Below the pieces are notes generated by a model. That model had not been told where the DNA came from, did no database searches, and saw only the letters and a program-made list of their open reading frames with translations. Shown piece by piece: positions 12,001 through 23,329 of a stretch of 64,000 bases of DNA (positions within the stretch are counted from its first letter, which is position 1; the number at the start of each line of letters is the position of its first letter). This DNA is from Litoditis marina (lineage: Eukaryota > Nematoda > Chromadorea > Rhabditida > Rhabditidae). The position numbers were made by a program, and so were the translations under genes. The DNA lies in NCBI GenBank assembly GCA_964036275.1, contig OZ038433.1:48737605-48801604 (forward strand). The letters run 5' to 3'.

Positions 12001-15000
12001 GCCAATCGCAGAGAATTGGCAGCAATCGTTCTGAGCTTGGAATAACAAGCTGGTTGCAGTAATACCCGGTTTGAAGTGGAAGGTTGTTTGTGTTGACTTG
12101 CATCGAATTGGAATAACTCACCTTTGATAGAAAATTTTTTAGGTACAAAAACCCGGCTCAGCTCTATCCTATGTATGTATTCCCCATAGTTTTGGTGGGA
12201 ATATCGGTACACGCACTGTTCCGGAATGCAAATGAGGTAGATTACATACTTATTCATTTGTGAACTAGTCTGGTATAAGGTGTTTTATGTGTATAGGATT
12301 TGTCAAACCATTGTGGACACCGTACCATCGATTTTGTATGGGACGGTGTTTGGCGAGCGGCCAGTTCGTCTGCGTGTCATTGATCTACTCACTCTCTCAA
12401 CTGCTGGCAGATAACCAACGACCGCTCGCCCCGCATCGCTCAATCAATTGAACTCTCTGCTGTCCTTATGGGAAAAATGGCGACTATATAAGGTGTATAC
12501 TAACGTGTGTTATGTCTGCCACCACTATCTAGTATGGCGGAAACATTGAAGTACATTTTGGTCACTTCGAAAGAAACAAGCCCACGAAAATGGTGAAACC
12601 GATACAGTTTTAAAGTATGGTAGTGAATGAACAAGTCCTGTTGAAAGTGTATAAATACGCAGTTGTGCATTTCATTGTTGAATTTGGTGAAATTCTGTTG
12701 GGTTTCTCACGTTTGGGGGAGATCAAAAACACTCTATTAGAGAAAAACTCAGAAATAAGTACTATATAGCTAGTACCCAGATATTAGTTGAGGTTAGTTT
12801 TCGATACACTACATAAGTAGATATTTTCACCGAAATGCAACGGTATCACACTACAAACCAGCAAGATAGAGAAGAATAAAACGTGTAGGCTTTCTCTGGG
12901 AACAGCATATCTTGAAACTGTTCGTTTTCAGAAAAGTGATTTGGAGCGAGTTCAATATGACTGTATTCTGATAACCTATGGTTTCATTTTATTGATTCTA
13001 TCTTGGCTCAACGTGATGTCAGCATGTTTTTTGCTCATTCATGTGGTTGTTTTCGTACTCAGAGATCTTGTTTTATATATTCTACCTACAGGTGAGTTCA
13101 CTCCTCATTTGCTGGATGGAAGTTTGGAAAACCCTACTGTGTTATACAAATGATAGTAAAGTACTTGTGGATGTGTAAAACGTGACCTTTATACTATTAA
13201 TCAATTGCCCGGACTCGTGAGACATGTTCCACACAGCAGAACTCAGGAACGTGCATGACAAAGTGCTTGATTCCTCATCATAATCCTAACTTCACGTGAC
13301 TGTTTGACTTACTTCAAGTATATCGGCACTTATTTCTGTGCAATTACTAACTGTACACTTACACAAAAAAAATGTAAGTTTCCCGTAACTGTTTCCCAGA
13401 CTGAATGTTTCAGTGAAAACAGTTAAACTAACTTTCTGGACCCAACTGTTGTGCACCAGTCCACTAATGGTGTTCACGTTCTACATGATGGGCCAGTTAT
13501 TGGAGACTTTTGTGCCCATTTTGGGCAGATCGGGGACCCTAAGAGACCCCGAGCTGGTCATGGGTGCAGTGGGACTCCTGGTCGCAGCCAACTTTGTTCT
13601 CTTCTTGGTGAGGGTGATTTCGAACAATTAGGCACGTTCATAAACATTCTATTCTATTCTAATCTACATCATATTTCACTTGTCGTATTACTTGTTTTGT
13701 TCCATAATTGCTTCGTTCTCCACGGCAATAACGGCTAAAACTTGCCATGAGAAGCTTTGAGGCTTTCATGAAACACTCGAATGACATGATTAGGGCTTAG
13801 AAGCGTGGCAATTACTTTTGTGGCAAATTGTAGCTCGGGAAGATGTGTCTGAGTCCGTTTCTGTGGTAAAAAGCAACAGGGCAGCAGAACAGAACGTTCA
13901 CTTTCACACTCAATTTTATTAAAATTTGAGAGAAAACATTTCGGGAACGCTCAAACACATTCCGTGAAAAGATTCAGACGATTGAAGTTCCAGGACTTTA
14001 CCTTCCTACTAATATCAAGCATTCTTATTCGAGTTGAACAACAATCAAAATATAAATATTTTGAAACTCAACATGTTGCAGCACAATCTTGTCTACATTT
14101 CGAGACGGATGAACAAGTTGCTAACTGGGGTTTTTCTGATGTTGGTCCTTTACTTTTTCCTGTTGTGTACAACTACAATGCGAATTCCCTATGAATACAG
14201 CAACGAGACCCCGAAACTGAGTAGGATTCTAGTTATAGTGAGTGCATTTCATGGGTTTCATCTGCCCCCACCAAGGAACTTTGCCAAATGTATCTCGCGT
14301 TTCCACTTTCCAACTCGCAGAACTTGGTATCGAATGTGAACGTGAAAACGTGAAACTTAAATTTTCTATACTGGCGGCGTAGCAAACCGTCCAACCTCAT
14401 GAGAAGTTCATATGTGTTTTGCATGAATTCCTCATGAGCTACTCGTAAACTCCTAATGTTGTAGAATAGCAATCAATAGAGTCTCATGAGAAACTCGTGC
14501 CAATAGCTCATGAGGTGATCTTATGAACTTTTGTGGGGATTGCTACCCCGCCTGTTAGTCAATTGCACAGACACATGAAACATGTCAAACACAGCAGAAC
14601 TCAGAAACGTGCAATGACAAAGTTCACGCTTTCTCATTAGAATACTAACGTTACGTGACAATCCCATTTACTTCTAGTGTAATATGTCTTCACGTTTAAT
14701 GTGTATGTTTCAGCACACGAACCGCACAATTTTTGGTGAAACCGGCGAGGTGGTACAAAAGGACAATGCACTGTTCGTTCAGGGTCTCGACTACAGGTAA
14801 TTCAACATATCATATAGGGAAAAAACTGATTTCCGAACGAATGCAACTGAGTCGTGAACTTGTTTGAGAAGTATGAACATTATTCTTTAATGGAAGTAAA
14901 TTGAATAGTCACGTGAAGTTGGAATTCAAATAAGACATCGTGCACTTTGTCATTGTGCGTTTCTGAGTTCCGCTGAGTTTAACATGTTTCACGTGACTAT

Positions 15001-17869
15001 GCAATAGACCAACAGTATAATGAGAACTGTAGTGATTGTGAGTCAGAGTGTATATGGCGATTATGAGCTCCATCCATATTACACTTCTCCTTACTTTCTG
15101 ATTCATCAAGTCAGTCATCTTTAGAGGTGATTTACTTGATGATTCAGAAAGTTGAAAACGTGAAACTTTCAGAAAACATGAAGTTTTAAGAGGAAACGTG
15201 AAGTTTTCAATATGTTCAGACACACCACCGACCTACCCAGCCATCCTCTCTTCGATGGAATATCCCCCAACTGCACCCATGTGGCTGATGCGTATTGTCA
15301 CCTACCGTACTACAACAATATCTACAAAACTTTTCCGCCTAGGTATAGTACAAGTCGTTCAATCGTCAAGTTCTATTGAGGTAGTTCAACTTCTACGTTT
15401 CTGTCTTGAAGTATTGGTTTCACAATATCTAGAAGTTTTAAGACACCTTTCGAACTCGTTGACTTCGACTCTGAGCACCACATATTTTCGAGAAAATCTT
15501 TCTGGAAATCAGTTCGTTCATAATAAAAACACAGCTTAAGCGGTTTGTGTTAGTCTGCTCTGCTACGAAACTTTTACTCGCAGGTTCTTATCCGGCGAGA
15601 GACTAACACTTATATATTTGGCACTCACTCAGTCTTGAGTTTCAATAACCACAACAACCTGCTAATCTCAAAATTGCATTCAGTCAAGTGCGATGGGTTG
15701 GTACTGATGCTGCGGTTCCCATTTCCAATCCAATGAAAATGAAGTTGATCAGTAAAATAGCAACAGGAGGAAAACTCAACTGTTCGTTTGAGGTGGGTTT
15801 CATATAGTATTCAAACAAGTAGCCGAATTAATGGGCAAAAATAGTACTTACATTCATTACGAGTTTTTTACAGTATGTAGTTTTTAAATTATTCATCGTC
15901 ACAATAAAAAACTGTTCTTCGGGGGACTCATATAAGTATCTACTCACTTTACTTCTAAGTTTATGACAACCATCTATACAACTATTAGTATAGATGTTTC
16001 AACAAGAGCACCTATTTGCAGATTTCTGGCGGTTCCGACAAAATGTCACTTCACATTTCGCCATTGAACAATCACAAACTACTCCGGTGGTCCTTCACCG
16101 ATGTCGGTATGTTGTTTTACTCCTGTAGTTGTACTCATGAAGAATCTGGCCATCTGATCCCAAACCTGCGTCCCCCCAAACGTGCGCTCTATCGTTGCTC
16201 TGACAGCCCGCATGGATAGGAGTGTCACGAAATAGTGTGCAAAGCGAGAGACGCAGGATATGACGTAGGTGTCGGGATGTTCTGGCTTTCGTACTCAGGG
16301 TTCAAACTACAACAATTTAGTCAATTATGAGTAATAGACTGATAGTGAACATTCTGGTGTGCTTTAGTGTTGTTCATTTATTTTTTGGTGTGCTTTAGTG
16401 TTGGCATCTATCAATCATTTTTGATCTTTACGTGACCATTTTGCCTGGGGTGAGGGAATGTTGCGAGAAAAATACACAGGAACTTTGATTTCTACAATCA
16501 ACCAAATTTTCATATTGAACTTGTGGATTTAGAACATTTGTGTGAGTTGAGCTGTGGACATTGAGTTAACGTTGAGTTGACCGTTTTTACAGATATTCGT
16601 GAATTCGGGGATAGACCTACGTACTTTGTCTCTTTCACTTCCAGTGCTGAACGACCGGCGACTAGGGCGTTTTGGTTATTACTTGATCAGGTAAAATCAG
16701 AATGACAATTTTGAGTTTTTCTTCTTCTCGAAACCTCAAAAAATTGTTTTACTTTCGAAAGTGTCACAGTTAAAAGGTAGTAAACGTAGTATGTTGTAAA
16801 AGGCATTCATGTTTCGCTACATGTGAGATGTTCGCATTTGGAGGTATTCTGGAATACACTGAATTTAGTAAAAAAAGTTCTCGAGTTCCGGGTGATAGAC
16901 CAATACTCGATTCTTATTAAGTGTCAAGTAAACTTCTCAAAAACTTTTACAGGAATCTGAGAATGTCACGGACATTGTTGTTGAGCTGACAGCAGTATCA
17001 ATATACGGACACGGTTAGTGAAAATAACTTGGGATTGGGGTGGGGTACTATTTCGTTTGTGCGATTTCATACTGTTTGGGGTACTATTTCTCAGATTCTC
17101 ATTTGGAACTTCACGAAATGTTACTCATGAAATTGTCCCGGGCCACATTTAATCTTTAGATGCAATATCGATGAAACTTGGTGAGATAATGTTAAAGAGG
17201 TGATCTTATATACTCGTCTTCAACATTCTTTGACTATATAAATCGTTTATTTTCAAGAATTACACTATGATACATTCAGCAGAAAAAGTTATCCCGCTCT
17301 CTATACATCTCTCGTGTGAAACATTGGACTCACTCCCGTAATAAAGCTTCAAGTACCATTTTGATTTGAGCCTTCTTGGAATGCACATTACTCACCTGGA
17401 AAATCAATCAGCAATTGACGCGTTACTGTAGTTTACGTTGTTCAACATAACTTAACAAATATCGGAGTCTGCAAGCGAAACATGGAAGAACTAAGTTTTT
17501 GATCTGCCAGAGGATACATCGAGCAAAATAGTTTTTGACCGTCTACGTATCACACACAATCAATAATCATACTTCGCTATATGTAAATGCCGCCGACAAA
17601 AAAATATGAAGCGAACCTAAGAAATTCATTTGCTCTTGTGCCCACCCCAGGCTTTCAAACTTGTCAACTATCTCAAAGTAAGTAAGCTTTGAATGCAAAA
17701 ACAGTGCAATTAATTTAATGTAATTCCAGGTGAAGATCAGATAACGGCGCCTCTTTCCGAGCTTCGACAAACAATCAAACGACGTCGCGAATCGGAATCC
17801 TCTTCTGAGTGGAAATGGAGAATGACCATGATTGGCGCTACGGCCGAAGTTGTATCGAAACCATTCTGA
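3011..17869 (+). CDS. Endoplasmic reticulum metallopeptidase 1-like (M28 family)
   Basis: Twenty-three exons join in phase to 884 aa plus stop: 3011-3100, 3652-3731, 3944-4064, 4609-4701, 5032-5113, 5642-5742, 6137-6227, 7130-7251, 8155-8305, 8768-8855, 10580-10722, 11353-11542, 12143-12236, 12932-13091, 13414-13607, 14082-14237, 14714-14796, 15220-15342, 15684-15792, 16022-16106, 16593-16690, 16953-17013, 17730-17869. The size matches animal ERMP1 (about 900 aa). A basic N terminus precedes a signal-anchor helix (about 31-50). The luminal peptidase M28 domain follows with all five zinc ligands: H175 and D187 in [16 protein letters not shown]222 in NGAEE with catalytic E221, E248 in INLESCG, and H324 in YHTEFD. 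Residues 388-652 are a run of hydrophobic membrane segments; 653-884 is a soluble, probably luminal tail with NxS/T sites. ERMP1 is an ER-membrane aminopeptidase-type enzyme; the substrate here is unknown. Exon 12 is best ended at GTGGGT (11543), because the next GT breaks the family pattern. The starts of exon 1 and of exon 16 are the least certain. Confidence 0.93.
3516..3640 (+). repeat. Intronic ~120-bp dispersed repeat, copy 1
   Basis: Contains the core ATGAGGCATCG ... CACTTTGTCAT ... TTTCTGAGTTCTG ... CACGTGACTGTGCAATTGAC. Four more copies lie in other introns of the same gene. This copy ends only about 12 bp before the acceptor of exon 2. Confidence 0.7.
7252..7360. repeat. CACGTGA-rich low-complexity stretch
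   Basis: Directly after the donor of exon 8 there is a run of degenerate CACGTGA / TCACGTG motifs. The same E-box-like word recurs around 3150-3190 and 3440-3490 in intron 1. It looks like repeat-derived sequence, not a dedicated enhancer. Confidence 0.4.
8630..8755 (+). repeat. Intronic ~120-bp dispersed repeat, copy 2
   Basis: Same core as copy 1 (ATGAGGCATCG ... TTTCTGAGTTCTG ... CACGTGACTGTG), again ending just before an exon (exon 10 acceptor at 8767). Confidence 0.65.
10755..10800 (+). repeat. Dispersed repeat with ACTGTATATCTCACTTTGCGCTGTG core
   Basis: Intronic copy of a repeat whose core (ACTGTATATCTCACTT followed by GCGCTGTGTA) also occurs at about 63950-64000 and, reversed, at about 62127-62180. 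Confidence 0.5.
10831..10902 (+). pseudogene. tRNA-derived relic (SINE-like) inside an intron
   Basis: The stretch resembles a tRNA: an A-box-like TTATGATGGTTAGCGTCC, an anticodon-arm-like CGCGCCTCCCA, and a B-box-like CTGATTCGAGTC about 40 bp further on. The arms do not fold into a clean cloverleaf and the acceptor stem does not pair, so I read it as a decayed tRNA-derived sequence, not a functional tRNA gene. Confidence 0.4.
12510..12580 (+). repeat. Dispersed intronic repeat shared with 11700-11770
   Basis: The core CTATCTAGTATGGCGGAAACATTG occurs here and, slightly altered, at about 11715-11745. The two copies lie in introns 12 and 13 of the ERMP1-like gene. Confidence 0.45.
13201..13322 (-). 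repeat. Intronic ~120-bp dispersed repeat, copy 3 (reverse)
   Basis: Reverse-complement copy: CACACAGCAGAACTCAGGAACG ... CCTCATCATAATCC ... TTCACGTGACTG. Lies in intron 14. Confidence 0.6.
14557..14685 (-). repeat. Intronic ~120-bp dispersed repeat, copy 4 (reverse)
   Basis: Reverse-complement copy: AACACAGCAGAACTCAGAAACG ... TGACAAAGTTCACG ... CTCATTAGAATAC. Lies in intron 16, shortly before exon 17. Confidence 0.6.
14893..15020 (+). repeat. Intronic ~120-bp dispersed repeat, copy 5
   Basis: Forward copy in intron 17: AAGACATCGTGCACTTTGTCATTG ... TTTCTGAGTTCCGCTGAG ... CACGTGACTATGCAATAGACC. Together with copy 4 it brackets exon 17 in inverted orientation. Confidence 0.6.
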
Positions 17870-18452
17870 TGTTTTTTTGATGTGCCTGCTGAAACATATG
17901 TTTAGTATGAAATTATTCGCTGATTGTTAAAATGTACAAAAAGCCATTTTCCCGTCTAACTAGATCTATGTCGCGACTGTTAGAGCTTGTCCAGCATCTT
18001 CCCGAGCCCTTAAAGGGGGCAGAAAGGAAAGTTAATATGAAAGAGCTGCTCGAGAGAAACTCATAACTACTATTCTTTATTCAAACTAACCCAACCTATT
18101 TTGCATACTGTTCACATGTTTTAGTCTGTTTTGGCGCGCGCAACGTTATGTTTAGGTACCCCGGGTATTCGCGCGGAGCGCGAAGCGGTCTGCGTGAGTT
18201 GACTTTGGTTTGGCCATTGCGGACTCGTTTTTTCCTTTTAATTAACAAAAAGCTTCAAATATAATCTTTTTTTCGAAAACTAAATGGAGAGAACGTTAGA
18301 GAATCAAGAATTGAACATTGTGTGAAAATTTCAGCCGAATCGGATTATTTTCGCCTGAGTTATGGTTTCGTGTCGTTGTTGAAAAGTTCCGCCGTAATTC
18401 GTCCCTCCTCCCTCGTCCCTCGTCCCTCACGGAATTCTGTCCGCATCGTAGT
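17870..18452. other. 3' flank of the ERMP1-like gene
   Basis: No canonical AATAAA is obvious in the first 150 bp after the stop at 17869. The stretch from about 18130 on is more GC-rich, with CGCGCGGAGCGCGAAGCGG and a (C)TCGTCCCTC run just before the tandem repeats begin. No gene seen. Confidence 0.4.
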
Positions 18453-18872
18453 GGAAAAACTATCAAACCAATTTGGCTGAAATTTGGAACATCTATTCTA
18501 TGGCAAAAGTTAGCCCGTCGCGCCAAGTATGAAATGTGTATCTAATCTCTGGCGCCGGGCGCTGGCGCCAATAGGCGCCAAAAACGACTATTGGAAAAAC
18601 TACCGAACCGATTTAGCTCAAATTTGAAACATGAGTTCTAATGCAAAAGTTAGCCCGTCGCGCCAAATATGAGATGTATGGCTCCTCATTGGCGCCGGGC
18701 GCGGGCGCCAATAGGCGCCAAAAACCACTATTGGAAAAACTACCGAACCGATTTAGCTGAAATTTGAAACATGAGTTCTAATGCAAAATGTAGCCCGTTG
18801 CGCCAAGTATGAGATGTGAAGCTCCTCATTGGCACCCGGCGCTGGCACCAATAGGCGCCAAAAACGATAAAA
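18453..18872 (+). repeat. Three tandem 140-bp units with GGCGCC palindromes
   Basis: Units begin with GGAAAAACTA at 18453, 18593 and 18733, an exact 140-bp period. Each has GAAATTTG, TTAGCCCG(T)(C/T)GCGCCAA and a block of GGCGCC / TGGCGCCA palindromic words. The units differ by scattered substitutions. Apparent open frames across them are repeat artefacts. Confidence 0.85.
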
Positions 18873-19570
18873 CACTATTTATCGTCAACTAAAATGTTGA
18901 ACACTGATAGAAATTGAATAATTTGGTGGAAAGTGTGAAAGTATTTTTCCAAAACTGAAATTTTTCTTCTGGCGCTCGAACCAGGCGCCAGATGGCGCCA
19001 AAACCCAAACTCACGACAGCGTCAATGGAATCGTCTGAAATTCGGTACACTAAATAACTATCACATGGCAAGTAAGATGCTCAATCTGAAAATCAAAAAA
19101 GTTTTGTTGGCACTGTGCGCTGGCGCCAATTGGCGCCGAAGTTGGAAAAATATCAGTTATCGTCAATTAAACTGTTTCAAGTTAACAGATATTGAATATT
19201 CCAATGTGAAATATAGATCCACAAATTCAAAATCGAATTTTATCTTCTGGCTCGGAACAGACGCCAAATGGCGCCAAAACAGAAACACACGAAACTGACA
19301 GTTGAATAGTTCGAATATTGCTCCCCTCAGTAATTGACACATGTAGTGTGTACTGGTAGCTCAAAAACCTAGAAAATTTCGTTTCGTTCAGGCGGCGCCA
19401 GACGCGTGTGCCAATTGGCGCAGGAATGAAAAAAAAAGTTTCAAGATGAAGGTTTTTGATGTGGTATTGGAAAAAATGACTATATTGTAAGTGAGTTGGT
19501 GTCTCTAATTGTAGATTTGTCAATGGCGCCAATTTCGTTCGCTTATCGCCGCTAAAAGCGGTGTACATGT
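18873..19570. repeat. Diverged continuation of the GGCGCC repeat region
   Basis: GGCGCCAAAA and TGGCGCCAATTGGCGCC words recur at irregular spacing (around 18985, 19125, 19265, 19395, 19525) between AT-rich spacers that retain TCGTCAA(T/C)TAAA and GTGTGAAA-like pieces. This looks like older, decayed units of the same family. A related GGCGCCAA pair also occurs at about 48298-48335. Confidence 0.55.
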
Positions 19571-19813
19571 CAATCGGAACGTTTAGCGTTTTTGTTCAGT
19601 TGTTGATAGTCACACACAGAGCCAGTAACTTGCGTTATATTACAACACCAGCAATTTTATGGTCTGCATTCGGCTTAGTGCACACACAAAACTGAGATTT
19701 ACATAATAATATCACAAGATCCACTCTGTGAATAGGCAACCTATGAAGTTGTAGGAGTACAACTAGCAAAAAAAGGACAATTAGTAAAAAGTGGGGGAAC
19801 CAACAAATGTGTG

Positions 19814-20116
19814 AGTTGTGTTTGGTTCGACCTCGATATCAGCAAAAAGTGAACGATACGAATTGCTGTGATACTGTAGCAGAAGTACTCTGCAAAAATA
19901 GAACAATACAAATTTTGCACAATGGCTCACAACGCACGCATGTCGTCAAAGTACACATGAAATACCCTTCGGCAATTTCTGAGATATCATGCGGGCTTCG
20001 TGAACCATTGTGCAAAATTTGTATTGTTCTATTTTTGCAGAGTACTTCTTCTACAGTATCACAGCAATTCGTATCGTTCACTTTTTGCTGATATCGAGGT
20101 CGAACCAAACACAACT
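19814..20116. mobile_element. Palindromic MITE-like element, family P1 copy 1
   Basis: The left arm (19814-19930) reads AGTTGTGTTTGGTTCGACCT onwards. Its reverse complement occupies 20000-20116, with an unpaired centre of about 70 bp. Outer sequence (AATTAGTAAAAAGTGGGGG at about 19778) matches the outer part of the related element at 47705-48042. No transposase reading frame, so a non-autonomous foldback element. Overlapping open frames on both strands simply mirror each other. Confidence 0.85.
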
Positions 20117-20168
20117 TTCCATTCTGCACTCCTTTAAATGTTCGACCTAGTGTACACTCCCTTCGAAT

Positions 20169-20905
20169 ATGAGTTTGAGTGGCTGTTATGTCTTGCTCTC
20201 CAACTCAACCTGCACTGTGTTCAACTCTGAGAGAATGTGTGTAAAAGCAATCGAATCAGTGCAGAATGACTTCACTAGGAAGTTATTCATGCGACTAGGA
20301 GGTTATACGTATTGTAAAATACCGTCAGCTGAGTTCAGAAATAAGAAATTAGGTCTTCAGTCTTTAGAGAAAAGACGTAACGTCTTTGATTTGATCATGG
20401 TTCACAAGATTGTAAATGGAAACTCTGGCGTTGAGACTGCACAGTTTTATACCTTTGAAAACTCGCGAACCAGGGGTACAAGGTTGAAATTACGTTTCAC
20501 CGCTCCCAAATTCAAGACTAGAGCACAATTTTTCACTGTCAGAGCTGGTTCTAAATACTTGAAAATCACGAAAAATAAATCTGTACCTGTTTCAGTCAAA
20601 TGTATGAAAAAATATTTGTTTGAAACCCTTAACTAATTAATGAATTGAACGTTTCTGTTGGAACCCATTTGAGTTTTGTAGGTCAGTGGCTTGTGTTAGT
20701 TAACTTCTTGCTCAGTTTCCGTTTTTATTGTTGTGTAAACCATCATCATTCCGACATATATATCGTTACTGTGTTGTTGTAGTACTGTTCTCATTCCACA
20801 TCCCACTTTATCACTTTGTTCTATGTTTTATTTCTGTTTCCACCACTTTTTCCCACTTCTCATCTCATTTTTCACGTATTCATATGCGTAATTAATCAAT
20901 CAATC
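20169..20905 (+). mobile_element. 5'-truncated LINE: C-terminal end of reverse transcriptase ORF
   Basis: An open frame of about 155 codons (20169-20636) has the hallmark C-terminal tail of CR1/Jockey-type LINE ORF2: AIESVQNDFTRKLFMRLGG, then LGLQSLEKRRNVFDLIMVHK, where the family shows ESVQ-rFT and L-SLE-RR--D---KI-NG. The catalytic reverse transcriptase and endonuclease domains are absent, so the copy is 5'-truncated and inactive. The ATG is internal to the original ORF and has no meaning as a start. The element ends near AATCAATCAATCAAAAA at 20893-20909, a short tandem tail as many CR1-like LINEs have. Confidence 0.8.
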
Positions 20906-20909
20906 AAAA

Positions 20910-21193
20910 ACCACGTGTGAGTGTTTCGTCAACTGATTATAGCCATGACAGTTGTGACACTCTCGGTCAGAACATTTTCCAAGTATCGAACCTGATAGGA
21001 CTGTAGGTTAAGTGAAACTGAAATGATCATGAATGAAATTTTCAGTTTGTGAGCAACCTAAAAATAAAAGCTCATGGATAAAAAGTAGAAACATTGTAGA
21101 AATCGATATGAATAATGCGATCTAGCCTGACATTTATGTTCAAAACTATGGGCAGGTTATAGGTTATGAACTTCCCTTATATATTCGAAATGA
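20910..21193. other. Spacer without recognisable genes
   Basis: AT-rich sequence between the LINE tail and the next palindromic element. Nothing recognised. Confidence 0.4.
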
Positions 21194-22190
21194 TTTGTCT
21201 CTCTGGTTGGTTTTACAGTCGAATTCCCTCTTGATAGTTCAAAATCCTCTCAATTTCATCGAAGATCGTTAACCCAGTGCCATCGATTAAAAGTATTCAC
21301 ACCGAGAAGTTCACCTTTTCAGTAACGCTCAAGTGTTTCGCCCTTACTATATAAGCGCAACTGTCTGAGTTAAGTCGTTAGTTTGCAGCTTTTCATCAAA
21401 AATCAAAAATTCTATGATATTCTAGTCCATTAGTGTTATACACATATTAGGGGAGAGTATCAATGAACGAATTAGAAAGGTAGAACAACAACGTTAATGT
21501 TTATTTAGATTTCTTGACTGGACGAGTGCACGAAGAGTGAGATATGTGTTCTGGGGGTTCACACTTACACTTACAATATACATGTGTTACAATCACGGTT
21601 GAATTACAGACGGTGGAATACATATAAAATGAATCATCTCATTTCGTTTTTTTCAGGATAGGAAGCCGTCACTCTTTCACAGAAACAGATTGAGGCTGCG
21701 GATTCGAACAGTTTGTACAACCGCAGTTTTTTTTTCATTTCATTCCATTTTGTTATCTAGGTGTTTTCGTTTTTTTGCTGCCAATTCCATTCCGGAATGG
21801 TATCATAACAGTTTGTATACCATGAACAATGAGTTTGTTCATTTGACATTATCGCCCAATATGTATATGACTGCAATAGAGTAGGATATCGTCGATTTTG
21901 CCGAGTTTTGAGTGATGAGAAAGCGGAGAGTAACGACCCGAGTTTCGAGCGATGAGTTGATATTTTGCCCGAACATTCGACTCTAATGGAGAATGCTGGA
22001 CAGAACGCGCATTAAAGCGGCGGTCGCGCTTATATAGTGAGTGCGAAACACTTGAGCGTGAATGAAAACGTGAACATCTCGGCGTGAATACTTTTAATCG
22101 ACGGCACTTGGTTAACGATCTCCGATGAAATTTAGAGGATTTTGGGCTATCAGAGGGGAATTTGTCGAAAAAATCAACCAGACAGGCAAA
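21194..22190. mobile_element. Palindromic MITE-like element, family P2 copy 1
   Basis: The left arm at about 21194-21376 (CTCTCTGGTTGG ... TTGATAG ... CGATCGTTAACC-like ... CTATATAAGCGC) is imperfectly inverted at about 22015-22190 (GCGCTTATATAG ... GTTAACGATC ... CTATCAG ... CCAGACAGGC). The interior of about 640 bp has no credible protein. A single related arm lies at 47536-47690. Arms have drifted (roughly 80-85 percent by eye), so it is older than the 19.8-kb palindrome. Confidence 0.7.
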
Positions 22191-22729
22191 TCTTGCCGTG
22201 TACTGAGCAAAAAGGCGCTCGAAAAGTGAAAACAAGTTACTTTTCTTTGCGTCTAATATTCTATGTGATTAAGGGTTTGCTAATATGAAAAACCAAAGAC
22301 CATGTTTCCTGGTTTCCTTGGCACGAAACGCAATGTCTGACATAAATATTTTGTCAGACAATTCGTATAAATAAATAACCGCGGTGAAATGTTGCACACA
22401 CACTATATAAGTGGGATGACAGCGAAGTTAATAGTGCATCGAACCAATGGCTAACTATGACAATTCTCATGAGACTTAACCGTGGAATATCTGGTACCAA
22501 GTCTTGCGGTAACGAACTCCGGACTAAGTACCCCCCTAAGTCCCATATTTTGAAAACGAAACTTATTCATCTTTTAACTAAATTTGAGGTAACATATGTA
22601 TTTAGATCACTCTAAACCGCAGTTTTGCCGCATTGAAGACTCAAAAACTGTCGCGTAGCACTGATTAATTGAGCCAAGCCTAAGCCAATAAGCCACGCCC
22701 CCTTAGGTACCCCTCTAACTACCCCAGGT
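22191..22729. other. Left flank of the Maverick-derived element
   Basis: No gene seen. A small hairpin (TGTCTGACA ... TGTCAGACA) sits near 22332-22363. The end of this stretch (CCCCAGGT at 22723-22730 and onwards) is the pre-insertion target sequence, which resumes at 47127. Confidence 0.45.
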
Positions 22730-22735
22730 TCTGTC
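22730..22735. repeat. 6-bp target site duplication, left copy (TCTGTC)
   Basis: TCTGTC lies immediately outside the left terminus AGTAGTAGACC and is repeated exactly at 47121-47126 outside the right terminus. Six base pairs is the size produced by Maverick/Polinton integrases. Confidence 0.85.
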
Positions 22736-23329
22736 AGTAGTAGACCAGCCCGTCATGGAACCAAAGGGGGCGGAGCCTAGGGCGCGGCTGCACCCAGCGC
22801 GCAGCCAGCTGGCAACATACAGTAACCTAGGTACAGTAACCTGGGTACAGTAATGCTTATACAGTAATACGGTAATTCTTAAGAAAAAAGTTTTTTTCTC
22901 AAGTTTTTCTCAAGTTTTCTCACACGTTTCTACACGTGTCCACACGCTCTCTCACGTTTTTTCTTGGCTCTTTTCCAAGGAATTTTCTGGAATCTGAGTA
23001 TTTCGCAATACTTTATGCATATTTCGCAATAGCAAGAGAAAAATCGATAATTGAATGGTGGGCGCGGCGCATTTGTAAGCCTTATCGCGTAGTGTAGAAG
23101 TATATCTGCGACGCGTAACTGGTTCAATGTACTTCGGTTGACAACATATTAAAGTTATTGATTTGTATTGACTTGTATCCGCTGGCTGCGCAACTATAGT
23201 TTGTTTATATTAGTGCAACAGGTGCCAGGCACCAGGCTGCTCGGAATAGAAAACGAGGGGGTTTAAAGCCTCATGGGGGTTATAACTTCCAAGTACAGTT
23301 TATTCGGTTCACACGTGACATGTGTTTTA

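Noticed and set aside
19807..20129. Two overlapping ~95-codon proteins on opposite strands
   Set aside because: Near-identical translations on both strands are a direct consequence of the palindromic MITE-like element.
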